A DNA stretch of 64,000 nt from assembly GCF_000020565.1 (NCBI RefSeq), contig NC_010830.1, positions 1,096,001 through 1,160,000 of the forward strand. Reading direction: 5' to 3'. The DNA is from Candidatus Amoebophilus asiaticus 5a2 (GTDB lineage Bacteria > Bacteroidota > Bacteroidia > Cytophagales > Amoebophilaceae). Below the pieces are notes generated by a model. That model had not been told where the DNA came from. It saw only the letters and a program-made list of their open reading frames with translations, and made no database searches. Each line of letters begins with the position of its first letter. Position 1 is the stretch's first letter. Shown here one piece after another: positions 18,169 through 27,958 of this stretch. A program made the translations under genes and the position numbers.

Positions 18169-18809
18169 ATGAAAATGAAATGATATTTGATAATGCTAAA
18201 TACTTATCCCTTTTAATTAAACGGGTATATTATGCCCTGATCCTTGTGATTATCGTGCTACTCTGTTTTTCCGGCTTTTTTGCTAAAAAATGGTACGATG
18301 CCTCAAAGCTTGAGAATGTGTATGTTGTTTTCCCGGATAAGACTTATGTAGGCACAAGGGCTGAAGAGACTCTTGTCAGGAGCGAATATGAGATTGTAGC
18401 TTTTACGAGGCTCTTTTTAGAAAAAGCATTTGCCCATAACGAGTACTCCCTTGAAGAGAATTTAAAAGAGGTAACGGACATGATGGATAAAGAGAGTGCT
18501 AGACTTTTTATCTCTAAAATGGATGAGACCGTGGAGTCGCTTTATAAAGATCGAAATGCTATTTCAACCGTTTCTCTTCAAGAAATTGAAATTAATAAGG
18601 AGACTCACCCGCATGAGGTGCTCGTGTATTACAATACGGCTTTGCACTTTGTCACTACTGGCCAGACGCTATATGAAGACATTGAAGTGCCTGGTGGATT
18701 ATATTTCCAAGTAGCTATCCTTGAGAGGAGCTATAAAAATCCCTATGGCATGCAGATTAGAAAATTAAAATTTTTGCAACCCAAGTCTGATGAACAAGCC
18801 AAAGAGTAA
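18156..18809 (+). CDS. traK: TraK-like conjugative transfer protein
   Basis: A bitopic inner-membrane protein of 217 aa: short cytoplasmic N-terminus, one transmembrane helix (YYALILVIIVLLCFSGFF, about residues 25-43), then a periplasmic domain with VYVVFPDKTYVGTRAEE and an NTF2/VirB8-like sequence (YYNTALHFVTTGQTLYED). Position, size and topology match TraK of Bacteroidetes conjugative transposons, a VirB8-class scaffold. It overlaps its upstream neighbour and is followed at once by traN; in canonical elements traL and traM lie between them. A traM homologue is found about 9 kb away, split in two. Confidence 0.8.
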   Translation: MEPLNENEMIFDNAKYLSLLIKRVYYALILVIIVLLCFSGFFAKKWYDASKLENVYVVFPDKTYVGTRAEETLVRSEYEIVAFTRLFLEKAFAHNEYSLEENLKEVTDMMDKESARLFISKMDETVESLYKDRNAISTVSLQEIEINKETHPHEVLVYYNTALHFVTTGQTLYEDIEVPGGLYFQVAILERSYKNPYGMQIRKLKFLQPKSDEQAKE

Positions 18810-18810
18810 T

Positions 18811-19590
18811 ATGAAGAAGATTACTATCCTTTTACTATTGGCATGCCTGGCAAGTGCTAGTCGAGCAGAAACAGCACAAATAGGGGTGCCTATTACAAAG
18901 CCCACTGTCTTTAGCTTTGAGGAAGAGATTATTGATATTGATCTAGGCAACCAGGATTATCACGTTAAGCTCAGGGGCAAGAGCCTACTAATTTTTGCTA
19001 AAAAGCAAGACTCGAGGCCAACTACCTTGTTTGTTTTATATGGGAAGAACAAAGAAACCTATGTGGCAGAGATTTACCCAGATGACCAGGCTCCGCTGCA
19101 GCGCTTTATTAAGGCCCAGGTGCATGAAACTCCTACTACTCCAACACAGCAGCCGGTGATAAAAAGCGTGCTGAAAAATGTGTTTTTTGCCAGTGAAAAG
19201 CAAGAATACTTTAGCTATGGTACTCGTGAGGAGGGGATCAAAGCGATTCTAGTGAATGTATCGCACCACCAGGATATTACTTACTTACGTTTTTTTCTTG
19301 AAAACAATACGACCACCAATCTTAAGCTTGCCCATTTTGGCTTTGAATACATTACCTATTTAAGAAAATTTCTGTTTTTCAGAAGTACCAAGACTAAAGT
19401 GGTAGAGCCTATTGGCGGACTCCCCGCTATTGAGCTGGCGCCGAGTAGTTCTAAGTATTTTGTGGTTGCCTTGCCTAGTTATACCAGTAACGGAGGACTT
19501 GAAGTGTTTTTAGGAGAATCAGGACAAGGAGAAAGAGAATTTAGAATACATGTTCCGAGTAGAATACTTTTAAAGGCTAAAAGGAAATAA
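18811..19590 (+). CDS. traN: TraN-like conjugative transfer protein (DUF4138)
   Basis: An exported protein of about 259 aa with the architecture of Bacteroidetes TraN (VirB9-like, outer part of the secretion channel). I prefer the ATG at 18811 because it gives a textbook signal peptide (MKKITILLLLACLASASRA); an upstream in-frame start at 18790 adds seven residues. Internal hallmarks are VKLRGKSLLIFAKK, the strand-rich middle, and LPAIELAPSSSKYFVVALPSYT near the end. It closes this tra block; 50 bp downstream begins the ankyrin/F-box lipoprotein. The gene appears intact. Confidence 0.8.
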   Translation: MKKITILLLLACLASASRAETAQIGVPITKPTVFSFEEEIIDIDLGNQDYHVKLRGKSLLIFAKKQDSRPTTLFVLYGKNKETYVAEIYPDDQAPLQRFIKAQVHETPTTPTQQPVIKSVLKNVFFASEKQEYFSYGTREEGIKAILVNVSHHQDITYLRFFLENNTTTNLKLAHFGFEYITYLRKFLFFRSTKTKVVEPIGGLPAIELAPSSSKYFVVALPSYTSNGGLEVFLGESGQGEREFRIHVPSRILLKAKRK

Positions 19591-19640
19591 AAAGTATTGA
19601 GTATTATTATAAGCTTGAATCTTAATATAAAATATAAAAT

Positions 19641-22262
19641 ATGCATAAAAGTTATAGGGTAGGTTCTCAATTGATAGCTTACGTTTTACTGATAAGCTCA
19701 TGCTTGCAAAGTTGTAGTGGGTTGCATAATCCGATTGTCCCTATTAAGCAAGAAGGTTTGGAACTTATGCAAGCAAACATCCCTCAAATAGATGTTCACA
19801 CTTTGACGGGTCAAGCATTGACCGCCGAGGGAGGAGATACTGTTACATTTTACGAGTATAAAGGGGTATCGAAAGCAAGTGTAGAAACAATAGATGAGAA
19901 AGATAAAATTTATAATGATATTCCTGTGGATATAGAGAAAGGAGTAGATTTAATAAGTTTAATTCACCTGCCTCAAGCTGTACAGAAGAAGCGCGTTCAC
20001 ATTCAAAAAGAAGAGGGGAGGCTTTCTAGTATTATTATATCCCAGCCATTGTTAATGGGTGGAATGGAAGGGAATCAGGACAAAGGAAATCCGCTGCATG
20101 GAGCAGAAAACTCTAAAATAGTTAAAATAGGCAGGAATAGGGAGAGTGAAAATGAAGATTCTGAAGAAGAACAAGAGAGTAAATCGGATAATCCTAGCAC
20201 ACAAAAGTCTACTGCCGATAAGCAGATTTTAATGCAATATGCTGTAAAGGGAGATCCTGAAGCACAGTTTTTATTAGGAGAAATAGCTTATAAAGCTTGG
20301 AAAAAGCAAAATACAAAAGAACTTTTTGATGAGGCAAGAAGGTGGTTAAAAGAATCAGCCCAACAAGGGTATGAAAAAGCTATTAATTTATTAGCGAAAT
20401 TGGGTAGGAGACTAAGAGAGAGACTAAGAGAGAGAATAGATTCAGGAATAGTAAAAAGGACTAATAGACCCACTACGGAAAGGTATTTTAACCTGAGCAG
20501 CGAGACTCATGATCAAAGAAATAGGGATTATATAGGAGCCCAAACATTTAATCAACAAAAAAATCTTGGTACAGCCACGCTGAATGATATATTACAAGAG
20601 GCTTTAGAAGAAATAGGAGAACAAGCAATGGATGAGCAGCAAGCAAGAGATCAAATGGAAGAACAGGCCATGTTAGAAGCTATGCAAAAACAAATAAATG
20701 AAGAAGAACAGCTAAAAGCTGATTTTAGATCGACACTTTTGCTCTTAAAAGAATGGGTTAGAGGAGGCTTTGATGGAAACATAGACGAAAGTTTATCTCC
20801 AGATCAACTTGAAAATCACCTTAGTCCCGTTATAAAAAGATTACAGGAATTAAAAATATTTCAATTATCAGAAGAGTTAGAAGAAGAAGATAGAGAAAGA
20901 AAAGAACAATTCATTAATATTTTTAGAAATGCTATAAACGAGGGTAAAGCGCTTATTCCTAAAAGTAATCAAGAAGGGTCATCTGTTCAGCAAGTAAATG
21001 TAGCTACCAGATTATTAGATTCTATAGAACAATTATTGTCTCCAATAGGATTAGAGGTTAGCGTACCGTGCTTACCTAATGAAATATATAATAAAATAGT
21101 CTCATTTATGTCTCTTAAAAAAGCTACAAATGAACTCAAATTAGTTAACAGGACATTTCATGTTTACACGAAAGATGAATTACAAAGGCGATTGTATGAC
21201 GCTGTTGAAAGTGCTATTAAAACTAATAATGATGATTTCCATCGTATTCTAAAATTAATAAAGCACGGCGCTAATCCATATGCTAAGGCTCCTAATGGCA
21301 AGATTTCTTTTGAGCTAGTCTCTCAAAAGAAGTATCGAATATTATATAATTTCTTACGGGAAAAGGGAGATAAACTTAGGGAAAACCAAAATAAGTTTTG
21401 TTTCAGTTACCCTGCGTATTGGGCTAATGTTATACAAAATCGAGGTTTTATATTATCAAATTTATTGCCAGATTTTGATGGGTTACCTCCAGAGTTTAGT
21501 ATGTCCACTTTTAGCAAATACCTAAACAAAACAGTAGTCCAAGCTTATTATCGTAAAGAGTGTGAAAATGATGCATGTAAACTGTTACATTGGGCTGCTA
21601 ATCAAGGTTCTGTAGATTATTTTGTACTAGCTATAGAAGAGTTATGTGGCACTAAGCCTCAAGCTATAAATTCAATAGAAGAGGAAAATTGGTTTAGGCA
21701 GGCAGGTACATACATTAATCTTCAGGATAGTTCTGACATAACTCCTTTACATATAGCTGCTAAACAGGGGGGCACTGAATTATTTGATATATTGGTGAAA
21801 TTAGGCGCTAACTTAACTGCTGAAGATACAAAAGGGAGGACAGCATTATATTGGGCTTCAAAGAGAGGGAATGTAAGTATAGTAAGTATATTAAAAGAGC
21901 GCGGAGTAAATTTGAGTAACATATTTTGTAGTAAATATAAGCAAACTCCATTACATATAGCAGTCCGAAAGGGCCACTTTAAATTGGTAGAATCTTTAAT
22001 ACAAATAATAGAAAATGAAGAAGAAATAAATGTAAGGGATAAAGATAGTAATACACCTTTACACTTAGCCACTAATACAGGGAATATGGCATTAGTTAAG
22101 CTATTAATAAAACATAATGCTAAGCTACACGCTAGAGATAAAGATGGCAATACCCCATTACATATGGCTTGCATGGATAATCGAATGGGAATAATGAACT
22201 TCCTGCTAGAGAGTTCTGCTAAGCCTAATATGCCAAATGATTATAACCACCTTTACATGTAG
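19641..22262 (+). CDS. F-box/ankyrin lipoprotein, first part of a gene broken downstream
   Basis: The readable product is 873 aa: lipoprotein signal (LISSCLQSCSG), the ~100-aa N-terminal module shared with 14331, 34165 and 41798 (LTAEGGDTVTFYEYKG), one Sel1-like repeat near 200-250 and an acidic helical region. An F-box-like segment LPNEIYNKIVSFMSLKKA lies near 477, with ankyrin repeats from about 560 on. F-box domains dock to SKP1 in eukaryotic SCF ubiquitin ligases, so this is a candidate host-directed effector (inference). The frame stops in the middle of an ankyrin repeat because one base is missing near 22244. The ankyrin array continues in another frame and beyond two insertions to 25693, so this is a truncated product of a ~1,200-residue ancestor. 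Confidence 0.8.
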   Translation: MHKSYRVGSQLIAYVLLISSCLQSCSGLHNPIVPIKQEGLELMQANIPQIDVHTLTGQALTAEGGDTVTFYEYKGVSKASVETIDEKDKIYNDIPVDIEKGVDLISLIHLPQAVQKKRVHIQKEEGRLSSIIISQPLLMGGMEGNQDKGNPLHGAENSKIVKIGRNRESENEDSEEEQESKSDNPSTQKSTADKQILMQYAVKGDPEAQFLLGEIAYKAWKKQNTKELFDEARRWLKESAQQGYEKAINLLAKLGRRLRERLRERIDSGIVKRTNRPTTERYFNLSSETHDQRNRDYIGAQTFNQQKNLGTATLNDILQEALEEIGEQAMDEQQARDQMEEQAMLEAMQKQINEEEQLKADFRSTLLLLKEWVRGGFDGNIDESLSPDQLENHLSPVIKRLQELKIFQLSEELEEEDRERKEQFINIFRNAINEGKALIPKSNQEGSSVQQVNVATRLLDSIEQLLSPIGLEVSVPCLPNEIYNKIVSFMSLKKATNELKLVNRTFHVYTKDELQRRLYDAVESAIKTNNDDFHRILKLIKHGANPYAKAPNGKISFELVSQKKYRILYNFLREKGDKLRENQNKFCFSYPAYWANVIQNRGFILSNLLPDFDGLPPEFSMSTFSKYLNKTVVQAYYRKECENDACKLLHWAANQGSVDYFVLAIEELCGTKPQAINSIEEENWFRQAGTYINLQDSSDITPLHIAAKQGGTELFDILVKLGANLTAEDTKGRTALYWASKRGNVSIVSILKERGVNLSNIFCSKYKQTPLHIAVRKGHFKLVESLIQIIENEEEINVRDKDSNTPLHLATNTGNMALVKLLIKHNAKLHARDKDGNTPLHMACMDNRMGIMNFLLESSAKPNMPNDYNHLYM

Positions 22263-22672
22263 CTGCCCAGGAAGGGCATATAGAAGTAGTTAATCTGCTA
22301 GTAGAACAAGGTGCTTCTCTCGAGAATAAAAATAAAGAAAGTAACACGCCTTTACACCTTGCTGCACAGGGGGGACATTTAGAAGTAGTTAAACTATTAT
22401 TAAAGACTCCACGGGCTTATATTGATCCTAGGAATAATGATCTTCAAACACCTTTACACTTAGCCACTCAAAAAGGGCATTTGAAAGTAGTGAAATTACT
22501 AAGGCAACAAGGTGTTAATATACATGCACAAGATAATAATGGTTTTACTCCACTACACCGAGCTTGTATAGATGGAAACATGAAGCTGGTTAGCATATTA
22601 ACAGAGCTAAAATGTGATGAATATCTATCTTCTCTCAGAGAAACGGATCCTGATTCCTTCCAACTTATAATA
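22245..22672 (+). pseudogene. Ankyrin array, segment 2 (after frameshift, before MITE)
   Basis: One base after the broken codon at about 22244 the frame resumes with PLHVAAQEGHIEVVNLLVEQ and four ankyrin repeats, then a helical stretch LRETDPDSFQLII that runs into the MITE-like insertion at 22673. It has no start of its own. Removing the insertion joins it in frame to segment 3. Confidence 0.8.
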
Positions 22673-22850
22673 GAGCCGCTGCGAAACAGAAAATTGATAA
22701 AACTATTGGATTTTTGAGAGATAAATTTACTATCTACAAAAAATCAACCTACCTTTTTTATACTTTAAATGCCTATTTTTATTTTTTGTGTTCTCTAAAT
22801 TGTGAAAAATACTCCTCTGTTTTTTTATAACAGTTGTTTCGCAGCAGGTC
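22673..22850. mobile_element. 178-bp MITE-like element with IS5-type ends
   Basis: The ends are inverted repeats GAGCCGCTGCGAAACAG and GACCTGCTGCGAAACAACTG, related to the ends of the IS5-type element at 23350. A perfect 5-bp target duplication TAATA flanks it (22668-22672 and 22851-22855). The inside is AT-rich and has no transposase, so it must move in trans. Deleting it with one TAATA restores the ankyrin frame exactly (LII then KSNSGV). Confidence 0.85.
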
Positions 22851-23349
22851 TAATAAAAAGCAATTCTGGTGTAACCAACAAGGATAAAAAGGAGCGCACA
22901 CCTTTGCACTATGCTGCTGAACAGGGGCATGCAGATATAGTTAAATCATTAATGGGCCTGGGAGCTTATATAGATAACCAAGATAATGATGGAGTTACAC
23001 CCTTATATCTAGCTGCACAGAATGGCCACTTGGAGGTAGTAAAGCTATTGATAGAACAAGGAGCAGATGTAAATATCTCAGCTATAAATATCAGAACTCC
23101 ATTACATCAAGCTGCTAAAAAAGGTCATGTAGATATAATCGATTTATTATTAGATATAAGAGGAATTGGGATAGATGCTAAAGATCAATATGGGCAAACG
23201 CCTTTACATGTGGCAGCTAAGAAGGGACATACAAATATAGTTAAGTCGTTACTGGGTTACGGAGCTTATATAGATGACCAAGATGAATATGAAGTTACCC
23301 CCTTGTATCTAGCTGCACAGAATGGCCACTTGGAGGTAGTAAAGCTATT
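22851..23349 (+). pseudogene. Ankyrin array, segment 3 (between MITE and IS5-type element)
   Basis: About 166 codons with four clear ankyrin repeats (TPLHYAAEQGHADIVKSL, TPLYLAAQNGHLEVVKLL and so on). Two repeat pairs are highly similar, a sign of recent internal duplication. An apparent start at 22802 lies inside the MITE and is not the native one. The segment ends at VVKLL, where the IS5-type element interrupts it. Confidence 0.8.
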
Positions 23350-23513
23350 AGACCTACTGCGAAAGAGGTAAAATAGAGTAGAATTTTAAATAAAATAAAG
23401 AAGGGAGCTTGGCTCTAGCGACATTATTTGTTAAAAAGCGTACTTGAAGTTTATAAGCCCGGATATAATGTTAAAGCGAAGGTTATATTTTTTCTGAAAA
23501 TTCCTGTATACCT

Positions 23514-24719
23514 GTACAAGTCAAGATTTAAACTGACAGACAGATTACAACAGGGGATGCAAATTGTCAGCATACTCTAGCCTGTCTGGTGTGCTAGAAA
23601 GATACAACAACTCGTTGTTCTTTTCCAAGGCTAAGTGCTTACTGTCTTTAAAAGTTTGCATAGGCGTTTTCCCATAACAATACTTTCCACTATGACTTCG
23701 CTCATTGTTGTAGTAATATAACCACTCATCCAAATCACGCTGCAATTCTTCTAAGCTGGTATATATCTTTTTTCTCATAGCTGTGTCATAAAACTCAGTC
23801 TTCATTGTTTTATGAAAACGTTCACACATGCCATTAGTCTGTGGTGAGTAGGCTTTAGTAGTAGTATGTTCTATTCTCTCTACACTTAAGAACAGCTCAT
23901 AAGCATGATTCTCTAAGGTTCCTTTATATTCTGTGCCTCTGTCGGTCATAATACGCAAAACAGGTATTCCTTGCTCAGCATACCAAGGCAATACCCGCTC
24001 ATTTAAGATATGAGCGGAAGTTATAGCTGTTTTTTCTGTATATAGCTTAGCCTCTGCTACTCTAGTGTAAGAGTCAATATAAGTTTGTCCATATACTTTA
24101 CCTATACCTTTAAAATTACCCACATAATAAGTATCCTGACATCCTAAGTAGCCTGGATGAGCCGTCTCTATCTCTCCATGGGCTTCTTGAAGCTGCTTCT
24201 TATTCTCTAAAGCTTTTAGCTGTGCTTCTGTTAAAACCATACCATCTTGAGCCATCTTAGCTTCTAAAGCTGTTAATCGCTTTTTAAGGTTGTTTAGATC
24301 ATTGCGAAGCCATATAGATCTTACTCCTCCAGCAGATACAAGTATACCTTGCTTTTTTAGCTCATTGGACACTCTTTCTTGTCCATAGGCTGGATATTCT
24401 ATAGCCATATTCAGTACTGCCTTTTCTATAGTAGGGTCTACTCGATTGGCAAGGATTGGCTTTCGACGTGTTAATTCATAAAGCCCTTCTTCACCACCCT
24501 TCTCATAGAGTTCCTTAAAGCGATAATAGCTATCTCGGCTATAGCCCATGGTCTTACAAGCTGAGGATACATTGCCTAACCTTTTTGCTAACTCTAATAA
24601 ACCCAATTTAGGTTTTATGATTTTCTGGTTTAAGTTCATTTTCTTCTCTAGTTTAGTTTTTGGTTTACTCCAAGTATAATAAATTTTATTGTACCTGTCA
24701 GTTTAAATCTAAACTAGTA
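23514..24719 (-). mobile_element. IS481-type element nested in the IS5-type element
   Basis: About 1,206 bp with ~25-bp imperfect inverted ends, sharing the core AGATTTAAACTGACAG. It is flanked by a perfect 10-bp direct repeat CTGTATACCT (23504-23513 and 24720-24729), a clean insertion footprint. One transposase gene occupies most of it on the minus strand. Confidence 0.85.
23545..24639 (-). CDS. IS481-type DDE transposase
   Basis: This 364-aa protein has an N-terminal helix-turn-helix (KLGLLELAKRLGNVSSACKTMGYSRDSYYRF), a helical linker, and an rve integrase core. The core carries the likely DDE residues in a YVGNF..YGQTYID-type strand, IMTDRGTEYKG near 230, and NGMCERFHKTMKTEFYD near 270. 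The end is LYYYNNERSHSG..CYGKTPMQTF, typical of IS481/integrase-type transposases. It appears complete and probably recently active given the intact target repeat. Confidence 0.9.
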   Translation of the reverse strand: MNLNQKIIKPKLGLLELAKRLGNVSSACKTMGYSRDSYYRFKELYEKGGEEGLYELTRRKPILANRVDPTIEKAVLNMAIEYPAYGQERVSNELKKQGILVSAGGVRSIWLRNDLNNLKKRLTALEAKMAQDGMVLTEAQLKALENKKQLQEAHGEIETAHPGYLGCQDTYYVGNFKGIGKVYGQTYIDSYTRVAEAKLYTEKTAITSAHILNERVLPWYAEQGIPVLRIMTDRGTEYKGTLENHAYELFLSVERIEHTTTKAYSPQTNGMCERFHKTMKTEFYDTAMRKKIYTSLEELQRDLDEWLYYYNNERSHSGKYCYGKTPMQTFKDSKHLALEKNNELLYLSSTPDRLEYADNLHPLL

Positions 24720-25474
24720 CTGTATACCTCTGCCATAATTTTAAATACCTTGATCTCTCTTATCTTATGCTCTACCTTCATGCGTATGGAGGCTAGCTTT
24801 CTGTTATGGTCTTTTTGCTCTTTGGTTAATGGCCGCTTACGGCTCTTTTTGTAGGGTATCATTACATTGCTCTGTAGCTTTTGCCAGCCTTGATAACCAC
24901 TATCTGCCAGCTTTAAGCTTTCTTTAGGTAAGGGTTTTTCTCCTTTACGGATTTTAAAGTCATGCACTCTTCCTTTATGTGATTTGGAGACAGACAGTAT
25001 TCTCCCATCTTCTCTGATGACTATCTCTGTTTTTATGGTATGTCTCTTTTTCTTGCCTGAATAAGATTTCTTTTGCTTTTTACTAGGTCTTTGCGTAGGC
25101 TGTTCACTTACATCTGCTAATATGCGCAATACCTTGTCTGGGGTTAAAGTCCTATCTTTTTTAATGCTAATTTTCTTAGCTAGTAAGGGCTCCATTTTTC
25201 TTAGCAAGCGGCATATGTTAGCGTTGTGTAAGTTAAATAAGTAGCCTAGAAATACATGGCTAATATAGGTGCGGTAATATACCAAAACACAGAGCAGTTT
25301 ATCCTCTAAGGTAGGTAAATGGCTCCGACGTCCATGGCGCAGCTTGCTCGCTTCTAACTTTTCAAAGAGAGGCCTTACTTTTTGAACTAATTTATCAAAT
25401 GTTTCTAGCCTCAATCCAGTTATTCTTCTAAAATTGTATGGGTACTTGCTTATTCTGGTGTAGGTTAAATGCAT
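24698..25474 (-). pseudogene. IS5-type transposase, C-terminus cut off by the nested IS
   Basis: The frame encodes 258 residues: ITGLRLETFDKLVQKVRPLF, then a DDE_Tnp_4-like core with KKQKKSYSGKKKRHTIKTEIVI, ADSGYQGWQKL near 190 and the C-terminal helix NRKLASIRMKVEHKIREIKVFKIMAEVY. It then runs into the IS481 end and stops. The missing tail is still present on the far side of the inner element, readable on the minus strand just below 23514 as YNLRFNIISGLINFKYAF. The gene was whole before the nested insertion. Confidence 0.85.
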
Positions 25475-25554
25475 ACTTATTCCTTTTAGTATATAACAAG
25501 GATTACATTTTAACCTTTTCTACTCTCTTTATCAACCTCTTTCGCAGTAGGTCT

Positions 25555-25693
25555 ATTGATAGAACATGGAGCCAATATAAATATTGAAGACGACGAAGGT
25601 TTGGCACCTATGGATGTTGCTAATCAGAAGGGATATACAGTATTAGTTAACTTAATAAGAGAAGCTCAAGAAAGGCAGGATAACAGTTTGTGA
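25555..25693 (+). pseudogene. Ankyrin array, final segment 4
   Basis: Directly after the IS5-type element the frame continues IEHGANINIEDDEGLAPMDVANQKGYTVLVNLIREA and ends in a natural stop at 25691-25693. It completes the repeat cut at VVKLL on the other side, so it is the true C-terminus of the gene that starts at 19641. Confidence 0.8.
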
Positions 25694-25834
25694 GAAGCTT
25701 ATATATCTTCTCTTAACCTGATATAAAGAATCTTAAAAGAAGTAAGAAATGGTTTATTTGGAGAAAGTTAGAGTTAAAAGAGTATTGTTCTAAAGAAATC
25801 TTTAGACAAATAAAATTCAAAATATATCTCACTG

Positions 25835-27628
25835 GTGAAACCTATCTGGGCTTTATTTATTATACAGACATTATTTCTATGTGCTAGCGCATATATAGGA
25901 GATTACATCTCTCTAGAAATAGGTAATATAGACATCTTTGAAGCTATCAATAGTTTTCGCATTCGCAGACTGCACCAAATTATTAATATACTATTTCTTA
26001 TAAGCACGGTGCTTTCTAACCGCCCTAAGATGGGGAATATGCTTCACTACTTTATCTCTAGGCAAGATATTACAACTTACCTTTTATGGACTCTATATCT
26101 ATTTTTGCTTGTTTTATATGTGGAATTTATTCCAAATGTTTATCTGTATAAGTATTTCATATTTCCCTTTATTGCTGCTGCCATTATCTTTTTCCCTTAT
26201 TTGTTTGCTGAAGATCTTATCCGTAACCCCACTGGACTAAAGGAAACAAAGTACAACTTCGTATTATATGGCACGCGTGGACAGGTGCTACCGATTCCAA
26301 ATCCCCAATCGGGTATTTTTATTGTCGGAGAACCTGGATGCGGTAAAACTAAATTCCTCATAGAGCCGCTGCTAGCACAAATGATTTATAAGGGCTATGC
26401 AGGTGTTTTATATGATTATGACTTTTCACCCGTGCCTAGTGAGAATTATTCTTTAACACATCTGTCTTACCGGGCGCTACAAGAATTTGACCAAAAGGCA
26501 AATATTAAAAGAAGGTTTATATCCATTAATTTCCAAGATTTAACAACCAGCGCCCGCTTTAATCCTATTCATCCAAGTTATATTGAAGATAGAAAAAAAC
26601 TTAGTCATTCGATCAATACCTTTTTACTGAATTTAAATCCCAAGCTTTTAGCGCATGATGATTTCTGGAATAAAAATACCTATGCTTTACTAAAGTCATT
26701 AATTGTGATGCTCTCCAATAAGTATCCTCCTTATTGCACCCTGCCCCATGCTATTTTACTAGGCTTACAGCCTTATAAAGAGCTGATGAAGACACTTGAA
26801 TCAGACGAAGAGGCGGCCATGTATGCAAGCCCCATTCTTGATGCTTACAAGCTAGCTCCCGAGCAGTTTGCAGGTGTTATGGCGAGCTTTAAAATAACCC
26901 TTGAGCGCCTTTTAGATAAGAATCTTTTTTGGGTGCTTAGTGGTAATGATATTCCACTCATTGTTAATGATCCAAAAAATCCACTTGTTGTTTGTTTAGG
27001 CAATACGCCTACTGAGAAAAGTGTTATTTCTCCTGTCTTATCAATGTGTATGGCAGTGCTAGGTACTAATATGTATGCTCATGATAGGGTTCCTAGTTTT
27101 AACAAGGCTGATGAGATACCAACCTTAGTGAGGCCGGATTTAAGTGAAGCACCCGCTACAGGACGGAAATACGGTATATCAACAGTGATAGCCTTGCAGA
27201 ATATGGCGCAACTTGAAAAAGCATATACAGCTATCGGTGCTAAAGAGCTACAGGACACTTTTGGCAATCACTTTATAGGCAGAGGATCGCTTAGCTCTGC
27301 TCAATACATCAGCGATCTAGTAGGAAAGCAAGAGGAAGAGTCTATTTCGACAACTGAATCAGATAAGAATGTTAGCCGAACGACGCATCAAAAAGAGCGT
27401 GTCGTGATTACCCCGCAAGACACTATGACCCTTAAAACAGGTGAGTTTATGGGAAAAATTGTATATCCAAAAGGGGGTTTCTTTAAGATGCAGCTAAAGC
27501 CTGTTGTGGCGTATAATAAGCGGTTAGGTTATCAGTATATGAAGCCATTACCTACTACCTATGAAAAGGTGGACATAGAGGCTAACTTTGAGGCTATTAA
27601 AGAAGATGTAAAAAGGATAATATCATAA
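25835..27628 (+). CDS. VirD4/MobC-type conjugative coupling protein
   Basis: Coupling proteins bring the relaxase-DNA complex to the type IV secretion channel at the inner membrane. This 597-aa protein has three or four N-terminal hydrophobic segments (first 130 residues). The ATPase domain has Walker A GEPGCGKTK near 165, LYDYDFSP near 185, INFQDLTTSARFNPIHP near 230, and a Walker B-like KADEIPTL near 427 followed by GRKYGISTVIALQNMAQLE. GTG start. The layout matches the coupling proteins of Bacteroidetes mobilisable and conjugative elements. The gene looks intact and is followed by the split traM. The ankyrin gene separates it from the main tra block, so the element is scrambled. Confidence 0.85.
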   Translation: MKPIWALFIIQTLFLCASAYIGDYISLEIGNIDIFEAINSFRIRRLHQIINILFLISTVLSNRPKMGNMLHYFISRQDITTYLLWTLYLFLLVLYVEFIPNVYLYKYFIFPFIAAAIIFFPYLFAEDLIRNPTGLKETKYNFVLYGTRGQVLPIPNPQSGIFIVGEPGCGKTKFLIEPLLAQMIYKGYAGVLYDYDFSPVPSENYSLTHLSYRALQEFDQKANIKRRFISINFQDLTTSARFNPIHPSYIEDRKKLSHSINTFLLNLNPKLLAHDDFWNKNTYALLKSLIVMLSNKYPPYCTLPHAILLGLQPYKELMKTLESDEEAAMYASPILDAYKLAPEQFAGVMASFKITLERLLDKNLFWVLSGNDIPLIVNDPKNPLVVCLGNTPTEKSVISPVLSMCMAVLGTNMYAHDRVPSFNKADEIPTLVRPDLSEAPATGRKYGISTVIALQNMAQLEKAYTAIGAKELQDTFGNHFIGRGSLSSAQYISDLVGKQEEESISTTESDKNVSRTTHQKERVVITPQDTMTLKTGEFMGKIVYPKGGFFKMQLKPVVAYNKRLGYQYMKPLPTTYEKVDIEANFEAIKEDVKRIIS

Positions 27629-27760
27629 TATTTAAATATATGATATAGTATAGAAGATATCCTATTATTGTTTTTTAACTTGATATAAAGCCTACCCTGG
27701 CTTACTAAAAATTATCATACTATTTCGAGTAAGCTAAAGCAGGAAAATATAATTTTAGTA

Positions 27761-27958
27761 TTGACCCGTAGTATTATGCAGAAACTATCCCCTATTAAAG
27801 TGGTACTCTTACTCGCTGGCTTGCTTGTAGCTGTGCTTGGTGTCATGATGGTTGTCGCCAGTAATAAAAACAAGGAGGTGAGTACGATATTTGGAGAAGT
27901 CAAGGTTAAGCCCGAAAAGGAACGCTCAGAAGGACCGAGATTGTCTAATTATGAAACT
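27761..27958 (+). pseudogene. traM: traM fragment, N-terminal part (cut by IS200)
   Basis: About 66 codons: short basic N-terminus, one transmembrane helix (VVLLLAGLLVAVLGVMMVVA) and the start of a charged linker (EVKVKPEKERSEGPRLSNYE). TraM of Bacteroidetes elements is a VirB10-like protein with this layout. The frame runs into the IS200 right end and stops there. The TTG at 27761 is a provisional start; an ATG five codons later is also possible. Confidence 0.75.

Larger units (their letters stand above)
23350..25554 (-). mobile_element. IS5-type element interrupted by a nested IS481-type element
   Basis: The outer ends are inverted repeats AGACCTACTGCGAAAGAGG (left) and its complement (right), which diverge after about 19 bp. 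It sits in the ankyrin gene at a CTATT-like target; flanks show ATT on both sides and possibly a 5-bp duplication with one mismatch. Without the inner element it would be about 1 kb with one transposase gene. The inner element at 23514-24719 splits that gene near its 3' end. Confidence 0.85.
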
